A stretch of 64,000 nucleotides of DNA from Woeseia oceani. Lineage in GTDB: Bacteria; Pseudomonadota; Gammaproteobacteria; Steroidobacterales; Woeseiaceae. Location of the stretch: NCBI RefSeq assembly GCF_001677435.1, contig NZ_CP016268.1, positions 3,957,001 to 4,021,000 of the forward strand. Reading direction: 5' to 3'. The position numbers and the translations under genes were made by a program. How positions within the stretch are numbered: position 1 is the first letter of the stretch; each line of letters starts with the position of its first letter. A model generated the notes under the pieces. That model searched no databases and was not told the origin of the DNA. It worked only from the letters and a program-made list of their open reading frames with translations. Shown here piece after piece: positions 1-8,149 of the stretch.

Positions 1-343
1 GTTCGTCGTAGCCGATAGCCAGCAAGGGATTCATGTAAGACATGAGCACAACGGGCGCCTTGATCCGGTCGCGGTTGGCGCTCAGTTGCTCAAGGATCCA
101 GCGCAACGACACTCCGTTCTTGATGGCCTCATGGCTGGATCGCTGGATCGTCATGCCATCGGCCATCGGGTCGGAGAAGGGCACACCAATCTCCACAACG
201 TCGCCGACATCGCTGACGGCCGCCAGGACGTCCATGAAATCTTCAAGCTTCGGATAGCCCGCCGTGATGAACGGTATCAGCGCCGGTCGCCCGGCATCGT
301 TCGCGGCACGCAGTGCACTGCTGACGGATTCGTGTGCACTCAT
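1..343 (-). CDS. trpA: tryptophan synthase alpha subunit, partial
   Basis: This is the N-terminal 114 residues of the alpha subunit; the rest lies beyond the left edge. The enzyme cleaves indole-3-glycerol phosphate to indole and glyceraldehyde 3-phosphate and channels indole to TrpB. The segment IPFITAGYP is followed by EIGVPFSDPMADG, which carries the catalytic acids equivalent to Glu49 and Asp60 of the E. coli protein (here Glu51 and Asp62). The ATG overlaps the trpB stop as ATGA, so translation is probably coupled, and it is the last gene of the trp operon visible here. Identification is secure; the C-terminus cannot be assessed. Confidence 0.95.
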   Translation of the reverse strand, partial: MSAHESVSSALRAANDAGRPALIPFITAGYPKLEDFMDVLAAVSDVGDVVEIGVPFSDPMADGMTIQRSSHEAIKNGVSLRWILEQLSANRDRIKAPVVLMSYMNPLLAIGYDE

Positions 344-1584
344 TTGCGGGCACTCACGGGGTACTGGATCAGGGTCGGCATGTCTTTGTCACCACGACCG
401 GAGTTGCCGATCAGAATTCGTTTGCCCGGATTGTTGGCCGCCCACTTTTTTGCGGCCGCGTAAGCATGTGCGGTTTCCAGCGCCGTCAGTATCCCTTCGG
501 CCTCGCACAATTCGCCCAGCGCATCGAGGGCTTCCTCATCGCTGGCCATGATGTAGTTCACACGACCGATGGCCTGCAGCAGTGCATGCTCGGGACCAAC
601 GCCCGAATAGTCGAGCCCGGCAGAAATCGAATGCGTTTCCTGCACCTGGCCATCATCGTCCTGCAGAATCATGGTGTAACTGCCCTGCAGAACTCCGGGC
701 CGACCCGTCGCAAGGGTCGCCGCATTGTCGCCGAGACCCGGACCGCGGCCGCCAGGTTCAACCCCGAACAGTTCGGTTTGCGTGTCCGCCAGCAGCGGAT
801 AGAACAGGCCGATTGCATTGGAGCCACCGCCGACGCAGGCGAACGCGGCGTCCGGTAGTCCGCCCGCCAGCCGCAACATCTGCTCGCGCGCCTCTTCGCC
901 AATCACGTTCTGCAATTCCCGCACCAGCCACGGATACGGATGCGGCCCAACCGCCGAACCCAGCAGATAGTAAATGCCATCCGGATCCGATACCCAGCAG
1001 CGCATCGCTTCGTCGATAGCGGCGCGCAGGGTCGCATCGCCACTCTCGACCGCCACGACTTCCGCACCGAGGCGGTGCATGCGGTCTACGTTCGGCGCCT
1101 GCCGTTGCATGTCGAGCGCGCCCATGTAAACCGTGCAGGGCAATCCCACTCTGGCACAGGCGGCAGCCGAGGCAACGCCGTGCTGACCAGCACCCGTTTC
1201 AGCGATGACGCGCTTTGCACCGAGCCGTTTCGCCAACAAGGCCTGGCCAATAGCATTGTTGATCTTGTGCGCACCGGTATGCGCAAGGTCTTCGCGTTTC
1301 AGCCATACGTCACAGCCCCAGCGTGCGCTCAATGTCGGCGCGGGCGTCAGCGCTGTTGGTCGGCCAACCCAGTTGTGCAGTTCGGCGCGAAACTCCTTTT
1401 GGAAATCATCGTCATGCAGAAACTTGCGCACGCCTTGCTCAAGCCGCTCGAACGCGGGCACCAGCGTTTCGGGAATGTAGCGCCCGCCGAAGGGACCGAA
1501 GCGGCCACGTTCATCCGGTAGCTCGCCATTGATTGAGGCAGCGAGCAGCTTCTCTGCGTCACCTGACTCCAGTAAAGACTTCAT
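340..1584 (-). CDS. trpB: tryptophan synthase beta subunit
   Basis: The PLP-dependent beta chain condenses indole with serine to make tryptophan. At 414 residues it is slightly longer than the roughly 400-residue norm. Visible are the GRFGPFGGRYIPETL opening, the motif KREDLAHTGAHKINN with the Schiff-base lysine (Lys107 from this start), and the glycine-rich phosphate loop CVGGGSNAIG. I chose the ATG at 1584 because a GAGG stands nine bases upstream; a TTG three codons earlier is also open. It follows trpF by 19 bp and overlaps trpA by 4 bp, consistent with a coupled TrpA-TrpB complex. Confidence 0.97.
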   Translation of the reverse strand: MKSLLESGDAEKLLAASINGELPDERGRFGPFGGRYIPETLVPAFERLEQGVRKFLHDDDFQKEFRAELHNWVGRPTALTPAPTLSARWGCDVWLKREDLAHTGAHKINNAIGQALLAKRLGAKRVIAETGAGQHGVASAAACARVGLPCTVYMGALDMQRQAPNVDRMHRLGAEVVAVESGDATLRAAIDEAMRCWVSDPDGIYYLLGSAVGPHPYPWLVRELQNVIGEEAREQMLRLAGGLPDAAFACVGGGSNAIGLFYPLLADTQTELFGVEPGGRGPGLGDNAATLATGRPGVLQGSYTMILQDDDGQVQETHSISAGLDYSGVGPEHALLQAIGRVNYIMASDEEALDALGELCEAEGILTALETAHAYAAAKKWAANNPGKRILIGNSGRGDKDMPTLIQYPVSARK

Positions 1585-1603
1585 GGTTTTCAACCTCGGT
1601 TCT

Positions 1604-2200
1604 TCAGTTTAGCTTTGCTGATTTTGCTGCGATGACAAATGCGGCAATCTTTGCGGGGTCTTTCATCCCCGGCGCGGATTCAACGGCGCTGGATACGTCC
1701 ACGCCCCAGGGGGCGACGCTCTCGATTGCCGCTGTGACGTTGGCAGCGCTCAAACCACCCGCCAAAATCATCCGACCCCGGCGAGCGTATGTTGCGGCGA
1801 GACCCCAGTCCACCCGTTCACCTGTACCGCTGTTGCTACCTTCGTAGAGAAAGGTGGCTGGCAATGCCGTGTCCGCGGTCACCGCACCCTCGCGGTAGAC
1901 AGGCCAGCGCTCAACCTTTGCCGGGACATCGAGCTGCAAAAAGTCGTCCGCGTCAGTTTGCAGCACATCCGGCGCAAACCTTGCCAGCACTTCCTGCCAC
2001 TCGGCGTTACTCGGGTGACGCATAACGGCAACTCGCTGCACATGCGCCGGTACATCGCTGGCAAGCGTCGCGGCAACGGCGGCGGTTACCTGTCGCGGCG
2101 ATTTGGCGAACACGAAGCCTACGGCATCTGCGCCGGCATCGATGGCGGCAGTTACAGCCGCCTTGTCCGTCAGACCGCAAATTTTGATCATCGTTGTCAT
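1604..2200 (-). CDS. trpF: phosphoribosylanthranilate isomerase
   Basis: TrpF performs the Amadori rearrangement of phosphoribosylanthranilate to CdRP. The 198-residue protein begins MTTMIKICGLT, where the KICG motif holds the catalytic cysteine (Cys8), followed by GADAVGFVF and, near the end, LAGGLSAANV and GVDVSSAVES, the usual catalytic aspartate and phosphate-binding signatures of this TIM barrel. It is a separate gene rather than fused to trpC as in enteric bacteria. Its ATG overlaps the trpC stop (ATGA). It is co-transcribed within the trp operon. Confidence 0.96.
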   Translation of the reverse strand: MTTMIKICGLTDKAAVTAAIDAGADAVGFVFAKSPRQVTAAVAATLASDVPAHVQRVAVMRHPSNAEWQEVLARFAPDVLQTDADDFLQLDVPAKVERWPVYREGAVTADTALPATFLYEGSNSGTGERVDWGLAATYARRGRMILAGGLSAANVTAAIESVAPWGVDVSSAVESAPGMKDPAKIAAFVIAAKSAKLN

Positions 2201-3015
2201 GCCGACCGGGCGGCACTGCCCGCGCGCCGCATCTCGCGTATCAATCCGGCGGGGTCAGCGCTGCGCATCAAGGCGGTACCGACCAGCGCCATACGATAGC
2301 CCCAGCCCGCAGCGGCGGCGGCATCATCGCCGGTGTGCAGGCCGCTTTCGGCGACACAAACGGCATTCTCGGGCAATAGCGGCCCAAGAAGGCGGAGGCG
2401 ATCAGGGTCAACGTTCAGCGAGCGCAGATTGCGTGTGTTCACGCCAACCAGCAACTGACCGGCATCGGCCCGGTCCGCGTAACGCGGTTGCTCAAGCAAG
2501 CGCGCGGTCCGCTCGAGATCATCTTCATCAAAGGCCTCGAGCAAGACGAACAGAGAAAGGTCGCATGCACAATCGAGCATCCTGCCAAGTTCGTTGTCAT
2601 CCTGCATGGCCGTGATTAACAGGGCACCACTGGCACCCGCGGCGCGTGCTTCCAGCAACTGCACCGGGTCAACCAGAAAATCCTTGCGCATCGCCGGAAT
2701 CCCGGCGCCGGCCAGCAGCGCTGCGACTTCGCGCAAATGCCGGAGATCGCCGGCGAAACGCGACGGCTCCGTCAACACGGACACCGCCACGGCGCCGCCC
2801 TCGGCGTACATCCGGGCCTGCTGCAAGCGGTCGCTGTCCGCCCCTGCCAGCGCCCCTTCGGACGGCGAGTAATCCTTGATCTCTGCGATCACGTCGAAGC
2901 TCGACAAACGCAAAGGCAGTAGCGGGAGATCCAGCTCATCGTCACTGTATTTGCGCTTGGCAGCGCTTGCGCGCTCCGCACTTGATCGCGCCATCTGCTG
3001 TAAGAAATCGCTCAT
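2197..3015 (-). CDS. trpC: indole-3-glycerol phosphate synthase
   Basis: TrpC closes the indole ring of CdRP with loss of CO2 and water. The protein is 272 residues, a normal size for the unfused enzyme. VIAEIKDYSPSEG contains the binding and catalytic Glu45 and Lys47, RKDF contains Lys111, GVNTRNL carries the active-site asparagine (Asn193), and VAESGL is near the C-terminus. The usual KRASPSKG and VEVH blocks are altered to KDYSPSEG and LLEAFDEDDL, so the protein is somewhat divergent, but the key acids and lysines are retained. One base separates it from the trpD stop, and it overlaps trpF. Confidence 0.94.
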   Translation of the reverse strand: MSDFLQQMARSSAERASAAKRKYSDDELDLPLLPLRLSSFDVIAEIKDYSPSEGALAGADSDRLQQARMYAEGGAVAVSVLTEPSRFAGDLRHLREVAALLAGAGIPAMRKDFLVDPVQLLEARAAGASGALLITAMQDDNELGRMLDCACDLSLFVLLEAFDEDDLERTARLLEQPRYADRADAGQLLVGVNTRNLRSLNVDPDRLRLLGPLLPENAVCVAESGLHTGDDAAAAAGWGYRMALVGTALMRSADPAGLIREMRRAGSAARSA

Positions 3016-3016
3016 G

Positions 3017-4042
3017 CTATTCCGCGTAATGTGCCCGCATCAGGTCAAGGAAACGGGCAGCGCGCCCATCGTCAATCGCGGCGGCGGCCAGCGCAACGCC
3101 CTCTCGCGGTTCGTTCACACGCCCCATGACTTCGAGAACCAGCGACGTACCCATCAGCAAGGCATCACGATGCGCGCCCATGTCGTCACCGCTGAACACC
3201 CGCTGCAACTCGGCCGCATTGTGTGCCGCATCGCCGCCGGCAAGGTCCGCCGGCGCGCAACGCGTCACTCCATAGTCTTCCGGGCTGCGTTCGGAACGAC
3301 TTACAGAGCCAGGCCGCACATCGAAGAGTATGAAATCTCCTGCCGGTGTCGCTTCGTCCCAACCGGGCTCACCGTGCACTACAAATGCGCGCTCGATAGG
3401 CATCCCGGATAAAGTATCCGCCATTAGCTGAGCCGCATCAGCGCTGAATGCACCGATCAGCTGGTACGGTGGAGCGGCCGGGTTGGTCAGCGGCCCCAGC
3501 AAATTGAATACCGTACGCACGCCCAGCGCGCCGCGCACCGGCATGATGGCTTTCATCGCCGGGTGATAGGCCGGAGCGAACAGAAAAGTGAAGCTGGTTG
3601 CGTCGAGTGCGGCCATCGCGGCATCGGCGGCCAGCGGCAATGGCATGCCCAGACACTCAAGCATGTCAGCACTGCCCGAGCGACTCGAGATAGACCGGTT
3701 GCCGTGTTTAACGACGCGGGCACCGCAGGCGGCCGCCAGCAGTCCGGTACCGGTTGACAGGTTCAGGCTGCCCGAACCATCCCCGCCCGTGCCGACGGTA
3801 TCGACCGTCGGTGTGCCAGCCGGAACGGTCGGCGCCAGCGCGAGTTCGCGCATCGCGGTAGCAAAGCCGCGAATCTCAGCTGCCGTTTCGCCCTTGGCGC
3901 GGAGTCCGGCCAGAAACGCACCGGCCAAGGCGGGATCCATTTCACCGCCGGCCATTGCGTGCATCAAGCCGTGCGCTTCCTGCTCTGTCAGCGCCGTGCC
4001 AGACAGCAAGCGATCGAGCAGCGCTGAGTGCGGCCCGCTCAT
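3017..4042 (-). CDS. trpD: anthranilate phosphoribosyltransferase
   Basis: TrpD transfers the phosphoribosyl group of PRPP to anthranilate. Of its 341 residues, GTGGD (84-88) and KHGNR (112-116) are the PRPP and anthranilate-binding motifs. SGSADMLECLG and GVRTVFNLLGPLTNP are also typical. The gene is not fused to trpG, unlike in E. coli. Its ATG overlaps the trpG stop by the ATGA arrangement and its stop lies one base before trpC. Confidence 0.97.
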   Translation of the reverse strand: MSGPHSALLDRLLSGTALTEQEAHGLMHAMAGGEMDPALAGAFLAGLRAKGETAAEIRGFATAMRELALAPTVPAGTPTVDTVGTGGDGSGSLNLSTGTGLLAAACGARVVKHGNRSISSRSGSADMLECLGMPLPLAADAAMAALDATSFTFLFAPAYHPAMKAIMPVRGALGVRTVFNLLGPLTNPAAPPYQLIGAFSADAAQLMADTLSGMPIERAFVVHGEPGWDEATPAGDFILFDVRPGSVSRSERSPEDYGVTRCAPADLAGGDAAHNAAELQRVFSGDDMGAHRDALLMGTSLVLEVMGRVNEPREGVALAAAAIDDGRAARFLDLMRAHYAE

Positions 4043-4620
4043 TGGCCGTACCGCAGGAAGTTTGCCATCAGCCGATCGCCCTCAGGTGTAAGGACACTTT
4101 CCGGGTGAAACTGGACACCCTCAATCTGCCATTCCCGGTGCCGCACGCCCATGATTTCCCCTTTGTCAGTTTGCGCGGTGATCGTCAATTCGTCGGGCAT
4201 GGTTTCCCGCTGCGCGCCGAGCGAATGATAACGGCCGGCTTCGAATTGCTGTGTAAGTCCATCGAAGATGCCAAGCCCGTCGTGCGAAATCGGCGATGTC
4301 TTGCCATGCATCAATCGATCAGCGCGCACAATCTCACCACCGAAGTGACTGACGATGCATTGATGGCCAAGGCAGACGCCAAAGATCGGCAGACTGCCGG
4401 CGAATGCCGCGATCATCTCCAGGGACACGCCAGCATTTTCCGGTCGTCCGGGTCCTGGCGATATAAGCAGGTGGCTCGGCTCAAGGTCGTAGGCATCGTT
4501 AACCGTGATCGCGTCGTTGCGATAAGTGATGACATTGGCGCCCAACGCCAGGAACGCCTGCACGATGTTGTAAGTAAAGGAATCGAAATTGTCGATCAGC
4601 AGTATGCGCGCCTTTTTCAC
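4039..4620 (-). CDS. trpG: anthranilate synthase component II (glutaminase)
   Basis: The class I glutamine amidotransferase supplies ammonia to TrpE for anthranilate synthesis. The 193 residues contain SPGPGRPENAG, the nucleophile in GVCLGHQCIV (Cys83) and the QFHPES block with His172 and Glu174, so the triad is complete. The start is a GTG that overlaps the trpE stop (GTGA), a sign of coupled translation of the two subunits of one complex. A role as PabA in folate synthesis cannot be excluded, since many bacteria share one amphibolic glutaminase. Confidence 0.95.
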   Translation of the reverse strand: MKKARILLIDNFDSFTYNIVQAFLALGANVITYRNDAITVNDAYDLEPSHLLISPGPGRPENAGVSLEMIAAFAGSLPIFGVCLGHQCIVSHFGGEIVRADRLMHGKTSPISHDGLGIFDGLTQQFEAGRYHSLGAQRETMPDELTITAQTDKGEIMGVRHREWQIEGVQFHPESVLTPEGDRLMANFLRYGQ

Positions 4621-6002
4621 AGGCCTTCTCCCGCCATCCTTAACGCATTGCGCAAGATGGCGCTCTTCGCGAGTACTTCGCGGTACTCGTTTTGCGGCAC
4701 GCTGTCGGCGACGATGCCGGCACCTGCCTGAAAACTGTACTCGTCGCCGTTGAACACCAGCGTACGAATGGTAATGGCCTGATCCATGTTGCCGCCTACG
4801 TCGAAATAACCTGCCGTACCGGCGTACAAGCCGCGGCCGCTGGACTCCAGCTCCTCGATAATTTCCATCGCGCGAACTTTCGGTGCCCCAACCAGCGTGC
4901 CAGCCGGAAAGCTGGCTGCGAAAAGGTCAAAAGCGTCGTAACCAGCGGCGAGTTCGCCCTTGACGCCGCTGACGATGTGCATGACATGCGAATAGCGCTC
5001 GATGGAGCGGTAGGGTTCAACATGCACACTGCCAGCCGAGGCGACCCGGCCGAGATCATTGCGCGCGAGATCAACCAGCATGACGTGCTCAGCCGATTCT
5101 TTGGGGTCTGCCAGCAGGCGGCGTTCATTCTCTTCGTCTTCAGCGCGGTTTGCACCGCGCGGCAGAGTCCCGGCAATCGGCCGCAACGATGCCGTACGGC
5201 CTTTCAGTTTGACCAGCGCTTCCGGTGACGAGCCCACCACTTTCAGATCACCAAACTCGAAAAAGAACATGTACGGCGACGGGTTCAGCAGACGTAGAGC
5301 ACGGTAAACCTCAAACGCGGGAATGTTGCTACGGCCTTTGAACAACACCGAGATCACGATCTGGTAAATGTCACCTGCTGCGATGTATTCCTTGCAGGCC
5401 GCAACCCGCTCGCAATATTCCGCTTCGCTCATGCCCGCCTCGGGTGCACTGAGTTGCAGCTCCTCATTGCGCTCGGGCAATGGTCCGTACAAACGCTTGA
5501 TCACGTCACGACGCAGACGACTGCGTTCCTGCTCATTACCGGCATGCAACAAGGCGACACGGCGAGTGAGATGGTCGAACACCAGCATTGACGACGGCGC
5601 ACAAAACGCGGCTTTGGGGATACCGGCCTGCGGCGTTGACTGCTGCGGCAAACGCTCGAACAGGCGCACAATGTCATAGCCTGAAACGCCGACCAGCCCG
5701 CCGTGAAACGGCAGTTCGGGAATATGCGGCAATAACTCCGGCGCCAGCGACTGTGCATGCCGTAACGCATCGAGCCAGTCTTTCTGGCAGCCGGGATTGG
5801 GCTGCTGTTCGCCGCCGATGACGAGGCCATCGTCGTCATAGCGCAGTTCGAGCGCATCGCCAAAGCCGAGGAAGGAATACCGGGCGAGACGCTCGCCGCC
5901 TTCAACGCTCTCCAGCAAGAATCGCGGCTTGAGGTCTTTCAGTTTCAGGTAAGCGGAAACCGGTGTGTCCAGATCGGCCGCTATATCAAATGGTGGTTGC
6001 AT
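4617..6002 (-). CDS. trpE: anthranilate synthase component I
   Basis: TrpE converts chorismate to anthranilate using ammonia from TrpG, the first committed step of tryptophan synthesis. The 461-residue protein retains the LLES element (29-32) that forms the tryptophan feedback site, and the C-terminal chorismate-binding signatures PIAGTLPRGA, DLARNDLGRV, SFPAGTLVGAPK and GGNMDQAITIRT. It is somewhat shorter than the usual 490-520 residues. The LLES site argues against PabB. The start has a purine-rich AGAAGAGA upstream. It is the first structural gene after the attenuator. Confidence 0.95.
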   Translation of the reverse strand: MQPPFDIAADLDTPVSAYLKLKDLKPRFLLESVEGGERLARYSFLGFGDALELRYDDDGLVIGGEQQPNPGCQKDWLDALRHAQSLAPELLPHIPELPFHGGLVGVSGYDIVRLFERLPQQSTPQAGIPKAAFCAPSSMLVFDHLTRRVALLHAGNEQERSRLRRDVIKRLYGPLPERNEELQLSAPEAGMSEAEYCERVAACKEYIAAGDIYQIVISVLFKGRSNIPAFEVYRALRLLNPSPYMFFFEFGDLKVVGSSPEALVKLKGRTASLRPIAGTLPRGANRAEDEENERRLLADPKESAEHVMLVDLARNDLGRVASAGSVHVEPYRSIERYSHVMHIVSGVKGELAAGYDAFDLFAASFPAGTLVGAPKVRAMEIIEELESSGRGLYAGTAGYFDVGGNMDQAITIRTLVFNGDEYSFQAGAGIVADSVPQNEYREVLAKSAILRNALRMAGEGL

Positions 6003-6044
6003 CGGGTCTCTTCTTGTTTATTCAGTAACCGCCGCACCAGGAAC

Positions 6045-6083
6045 AAAAAAAAACCCACCCCCACGTACGGCGGAGATGGGTTT
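6045..6083 (-). terminator. trp operon attenuator terminator
   Basis: On the minus strand a 12-bp stem (arms 6072-6083 and 6051-6062, two G-T pairs) closes a nine-base loop and is followed by six further T residues (6045-6050). It lies between the leader peptide stop and the trpE start, so it is the attenuator. Its 5' arm can instead pair with 6121-6129, which overlaps the third Trp codon of the leader peptide, forming the antiterminator. Confidence 0.92.
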
Positions 6084-6110
6084 GTCGGATTCTTTACTCT
6101 CAGGCAGAAA

Positions 6111-6173
6111 TCAGCCGGCCACCCACTCCAAATCGGGTCGCCACAGCCAGCTTGTCAGTATCCGCGTGATCAT
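6111..6173 (-). CDS. trpL: trp leader peptide
   Basis: A 20-codon ORF lies directly downstream of a sigma70-type promoter and upstream of the attenuator terminator. It encodes tryptophan at codons 9, 11 and 17, against about one Trp per hundred residues in ordinary proteins. Bases 6146-6151 pair with 6114-6119 (one G-T pair), supported by an inner ACCC/GGGT pairing, giving the 1:2 pause hairpin. The segment 6121-6129 pairs with 6072-6081 to give the antiterminator. Ribosome stalling at codons 9 or 11 would leave that segment free. No Shine-Dalgarno precedes the ATG; the predicted transcription start coincides with the A of the ATG. Confidence 0.88.
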   Translation of the reverse strand: MITRILTSWLWRPDLEWVAG

Positions 6174-6179
6174 GGGGCG

Positions 6180-6209
6180 AGTATTACCGGCGGCCTCCGC
6201 TCGCGTCAA
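6180..6209 (-). promoter_or_regulatory. trp operon promoter
   Basis: A TTGACG -35 element (6204-6209) is followed by AATACT (6180-6185, 18-bp spacer) or TAATAC (17-bp spacer) as -10. Seven bases beyond the -10 lies the A of the leader peptide ATG, so the transcript is predicted to start at or next to the start codon. The promoter sits right behind the stop codon of the upstream permease gene. I saw no convincing TrpR operator dyad. Confidence 0.7.
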
Positions 6210-6230
6210 GTCAGATGCCGTACTAATGCC

Positions 6231-8114
6231 TCAAAAATCGTAAAGCATTGGCAACACTAACGAGAAACCGATCCACATGACGATGGTCAGTGGGATACCA
6301 ACCCGCATGAAATCGGAAAACTTGTAGCCGCCCGCGCTAAGGATCAACAAGTTTGTCTGGTAACCAAACGGGGTTGCATAACTCATGTTGGCGCCGAACA
6401 GGACCGCGAGAATGAACGGTTCCGGCGTGACCCCGAGTCGCTGCGCGACGGCGACGGCAATCGGCGTTCCTATAACGGCCGCTGCATTGTTCGAAACGAC
6501 GTTGGTCAGGACCGTCATGATCAGAATGAACAGGCTGAGTATGAGCTCGACAGGCATATCGGCTGCTGCGGAGACAAAGCCGAATGCCAGGAAGTCCGCC
6601 ATACCGGTACCCATCAAGGCCTTGCCGAGCGCGAGACTGGCCACGATGATCATAATCACCGGGGTCGACAATGCACTCGCCGCATCGCGCCAGTTCAGGC
6701 AGCCGAAGGCGAGAGTCAGGCCAACACCGACTATGGCGGCAACGGAAATCGGCATGATCCCGAGTGCTGCCACCAGCACGACCAGCGCCATGATGCCCAG
6801 AGCACGGTTCGCGAGGTGCGTGTGCGGCAGATCCATCGTGCCGTCGAGGACCAGCATGCTGCCGCCTTCCTTGAGGCTTTTGATCGCATCGCTGGTGCCT
6901 TGCACCAGCAGCACATCACCAGCGCGCAACCGAATCGCGTTCAGATCACCGGTGACCTGGGAACTGGGCGCGCGTGCCCGATGGATCGCCAATGGCAACA
7001 AGCCGTAGCTGCTGCTGAACTCGGCCGCGGCAAGACTGCGCAAATGCAACGGGGATCCACGGGTAACCACAACTTCAGCGAGTTGCTGACCTTCGGCTTT
7101 CAATGGCGTCTCGTCATCAATCGGGTGTTCGTTGTCCGAGACGTTGAACAGGGTCGCGCCAAGTTCGGTTTCGTAATGCTTCAGGTTTTCCGGAGAATCC
7201 TTGACGAATAATCGGTCACCGGGCTGCAGAATGACCGACGGCAACTTGGCAAGAAACAGGGACTCCGTACGTTGAATCTTGTCCACGCGCATGTCGCCGT
7301 TGGTCTTGGCCAGAATCTCCGACAATGTCTTGCCATCAGCGAAACCGCCCTCTTTGATGTGTAACTGCGCACTGAATACCCGCGGTGACGTATCCGCCAT
7401 CGGCGGTATTCGGTCGGGCAACAGGCGCGGCGCGATGAGCCAGAGAAAAATTATGCCCACGCCACCGACGATCGCAACCGGCAGCATGAAGTCGAACATG
7501 CCGAAACTCTTGAGGCCCATGTCCTGGGCAATACCGACCACGAGCAGGTTGGTGGACGTGCCGATCGTTGTCGACATGCCGCCAATGATCGTTGCCAATC
7601 CCATCGGCAACATGACACCGGACACCGGGAATTTCACCCGCAAGGAAACACCCACCAGTATCGGCATCAACAAGACGACGATGGGTGTGTTGTTCATGAA
7701 GGCACTGAGGACAGCGCCGGCAATCAGCGTGATGAGCAATGCCAGCAGCGGCCGGGCTGACCAGGCGCGTCCAACAATGGCCGCCAGAGGTTGCAATGCA
7801 CCGGTGGTTTCAAGTGCCTTGCCGACGATCATCAAGGCACAAATTGTTATCAGGGCTTCATTGCCAAAGCCGGCGAAAAAATCCGCGGCGCCGAGTGATG
7901 CATCACCGTGCTGGTAAGGAAAAAGCTGGAAGCCCGTTATCAGCAGAATCAGTACGATCAGGCTCGATGTTTCCAGTGGAATCTGATCGCGGGTAAACAA
8001 GACCAGCGCTGCTGCGGTGAGCAGCAGTACAGCAACGCCATGCGCATCCGGTGTTATTGCTTGCAAATAAATCTCGCATCCGTGTTCGTTGATCTGCTGA
8101 TGCGGTATTGCCAC
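6231..8114 (-). CDS. SLC13/DASS-family permease with RCK C-terminal domains
   Basis: This 627-residue inner-membrane protein has hydrophobic blocks at both ends and a soluble centre. The transport halves carry the inverted signatures FMNNTPIVVLLMP with GTSTNLLVVG and VSNNAAAVIGTP, typical of sodium-coupled dicarboxylate/sulfate carriers. The middle (about 210-400) holds two segments resembling TrkA-C/RCK-C ligand-binding domains (GDRLFV and AGDVLLVQG). Related proteins are called potassium or sulfate transporters, but the substrate cannot be inferred. The start appears to be a GTG with a weak ribosome site, so the first residues are uncertain. It is transcribed towards, but separately from, the trp operon. 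Confidence 0.8.
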   Translation of the reverse strand: MAIPHQQINEHGCEIYLQAITPDAHGVAVLLLTAAALVLFTRDQIPLETSSLIVLILLITGFQLFPYQHGDASLGAADFFAGFGNEALITICALMIVGKALETTGALQPLAAIVGRAWSARPLLALLITLIAGAVLSAFMNNTPIVVLLMPILVGVSLRVKFPVSGVMLPMGLATIIGGMSTTIGTSTNLLVVGIAQDMGLKSFGMFDFMLPVAIVGGVGIIFLWLIAPRLLPDRIPPMADTSPRVFSAQLHIKEGGFADGKTLSEILAKTNGDMRVDKIQRTESLFLAKLPSVILQPGDRLFVKDSPENLKHYETELGATLFNVSDNEHPIDDETPLKAEGQQLAEVVVTRGSPLHLRSLAAAEFSSSYGLLPLAIHRARAPSSQVTGDLNAIRLRAGDVLLVQGTSDAIKSLKEGGSMLVLDGTMDLPHTHLANRALGIMALVVLVAALGIMPISVAAIVGVGLTLAFGCLNWRDAASALSTPVIMIIVASLALGKALMGTGMADFLAFGFVSAAADMPVELILSLFILIMTVLTNVVSNNAAAVIGTPIAVAVAQRLGVTPEPFILAVLFGANMSYATPFGYQTNLLILSAGGYKFSDFMRVGIPLTIVMWIGFSLVLPMLYDF

Positions 8115-8149
8115 CCATCATCGCAGCCGGGGATGAACCGTATATCAGT

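Noticed and set aside
42-1532. Several plus-strand ORFs over trpA-trpB
   Set aside because: They lie opposite the well-supported trp genes, show no family resemblance and are shadows of high-GC codon use.
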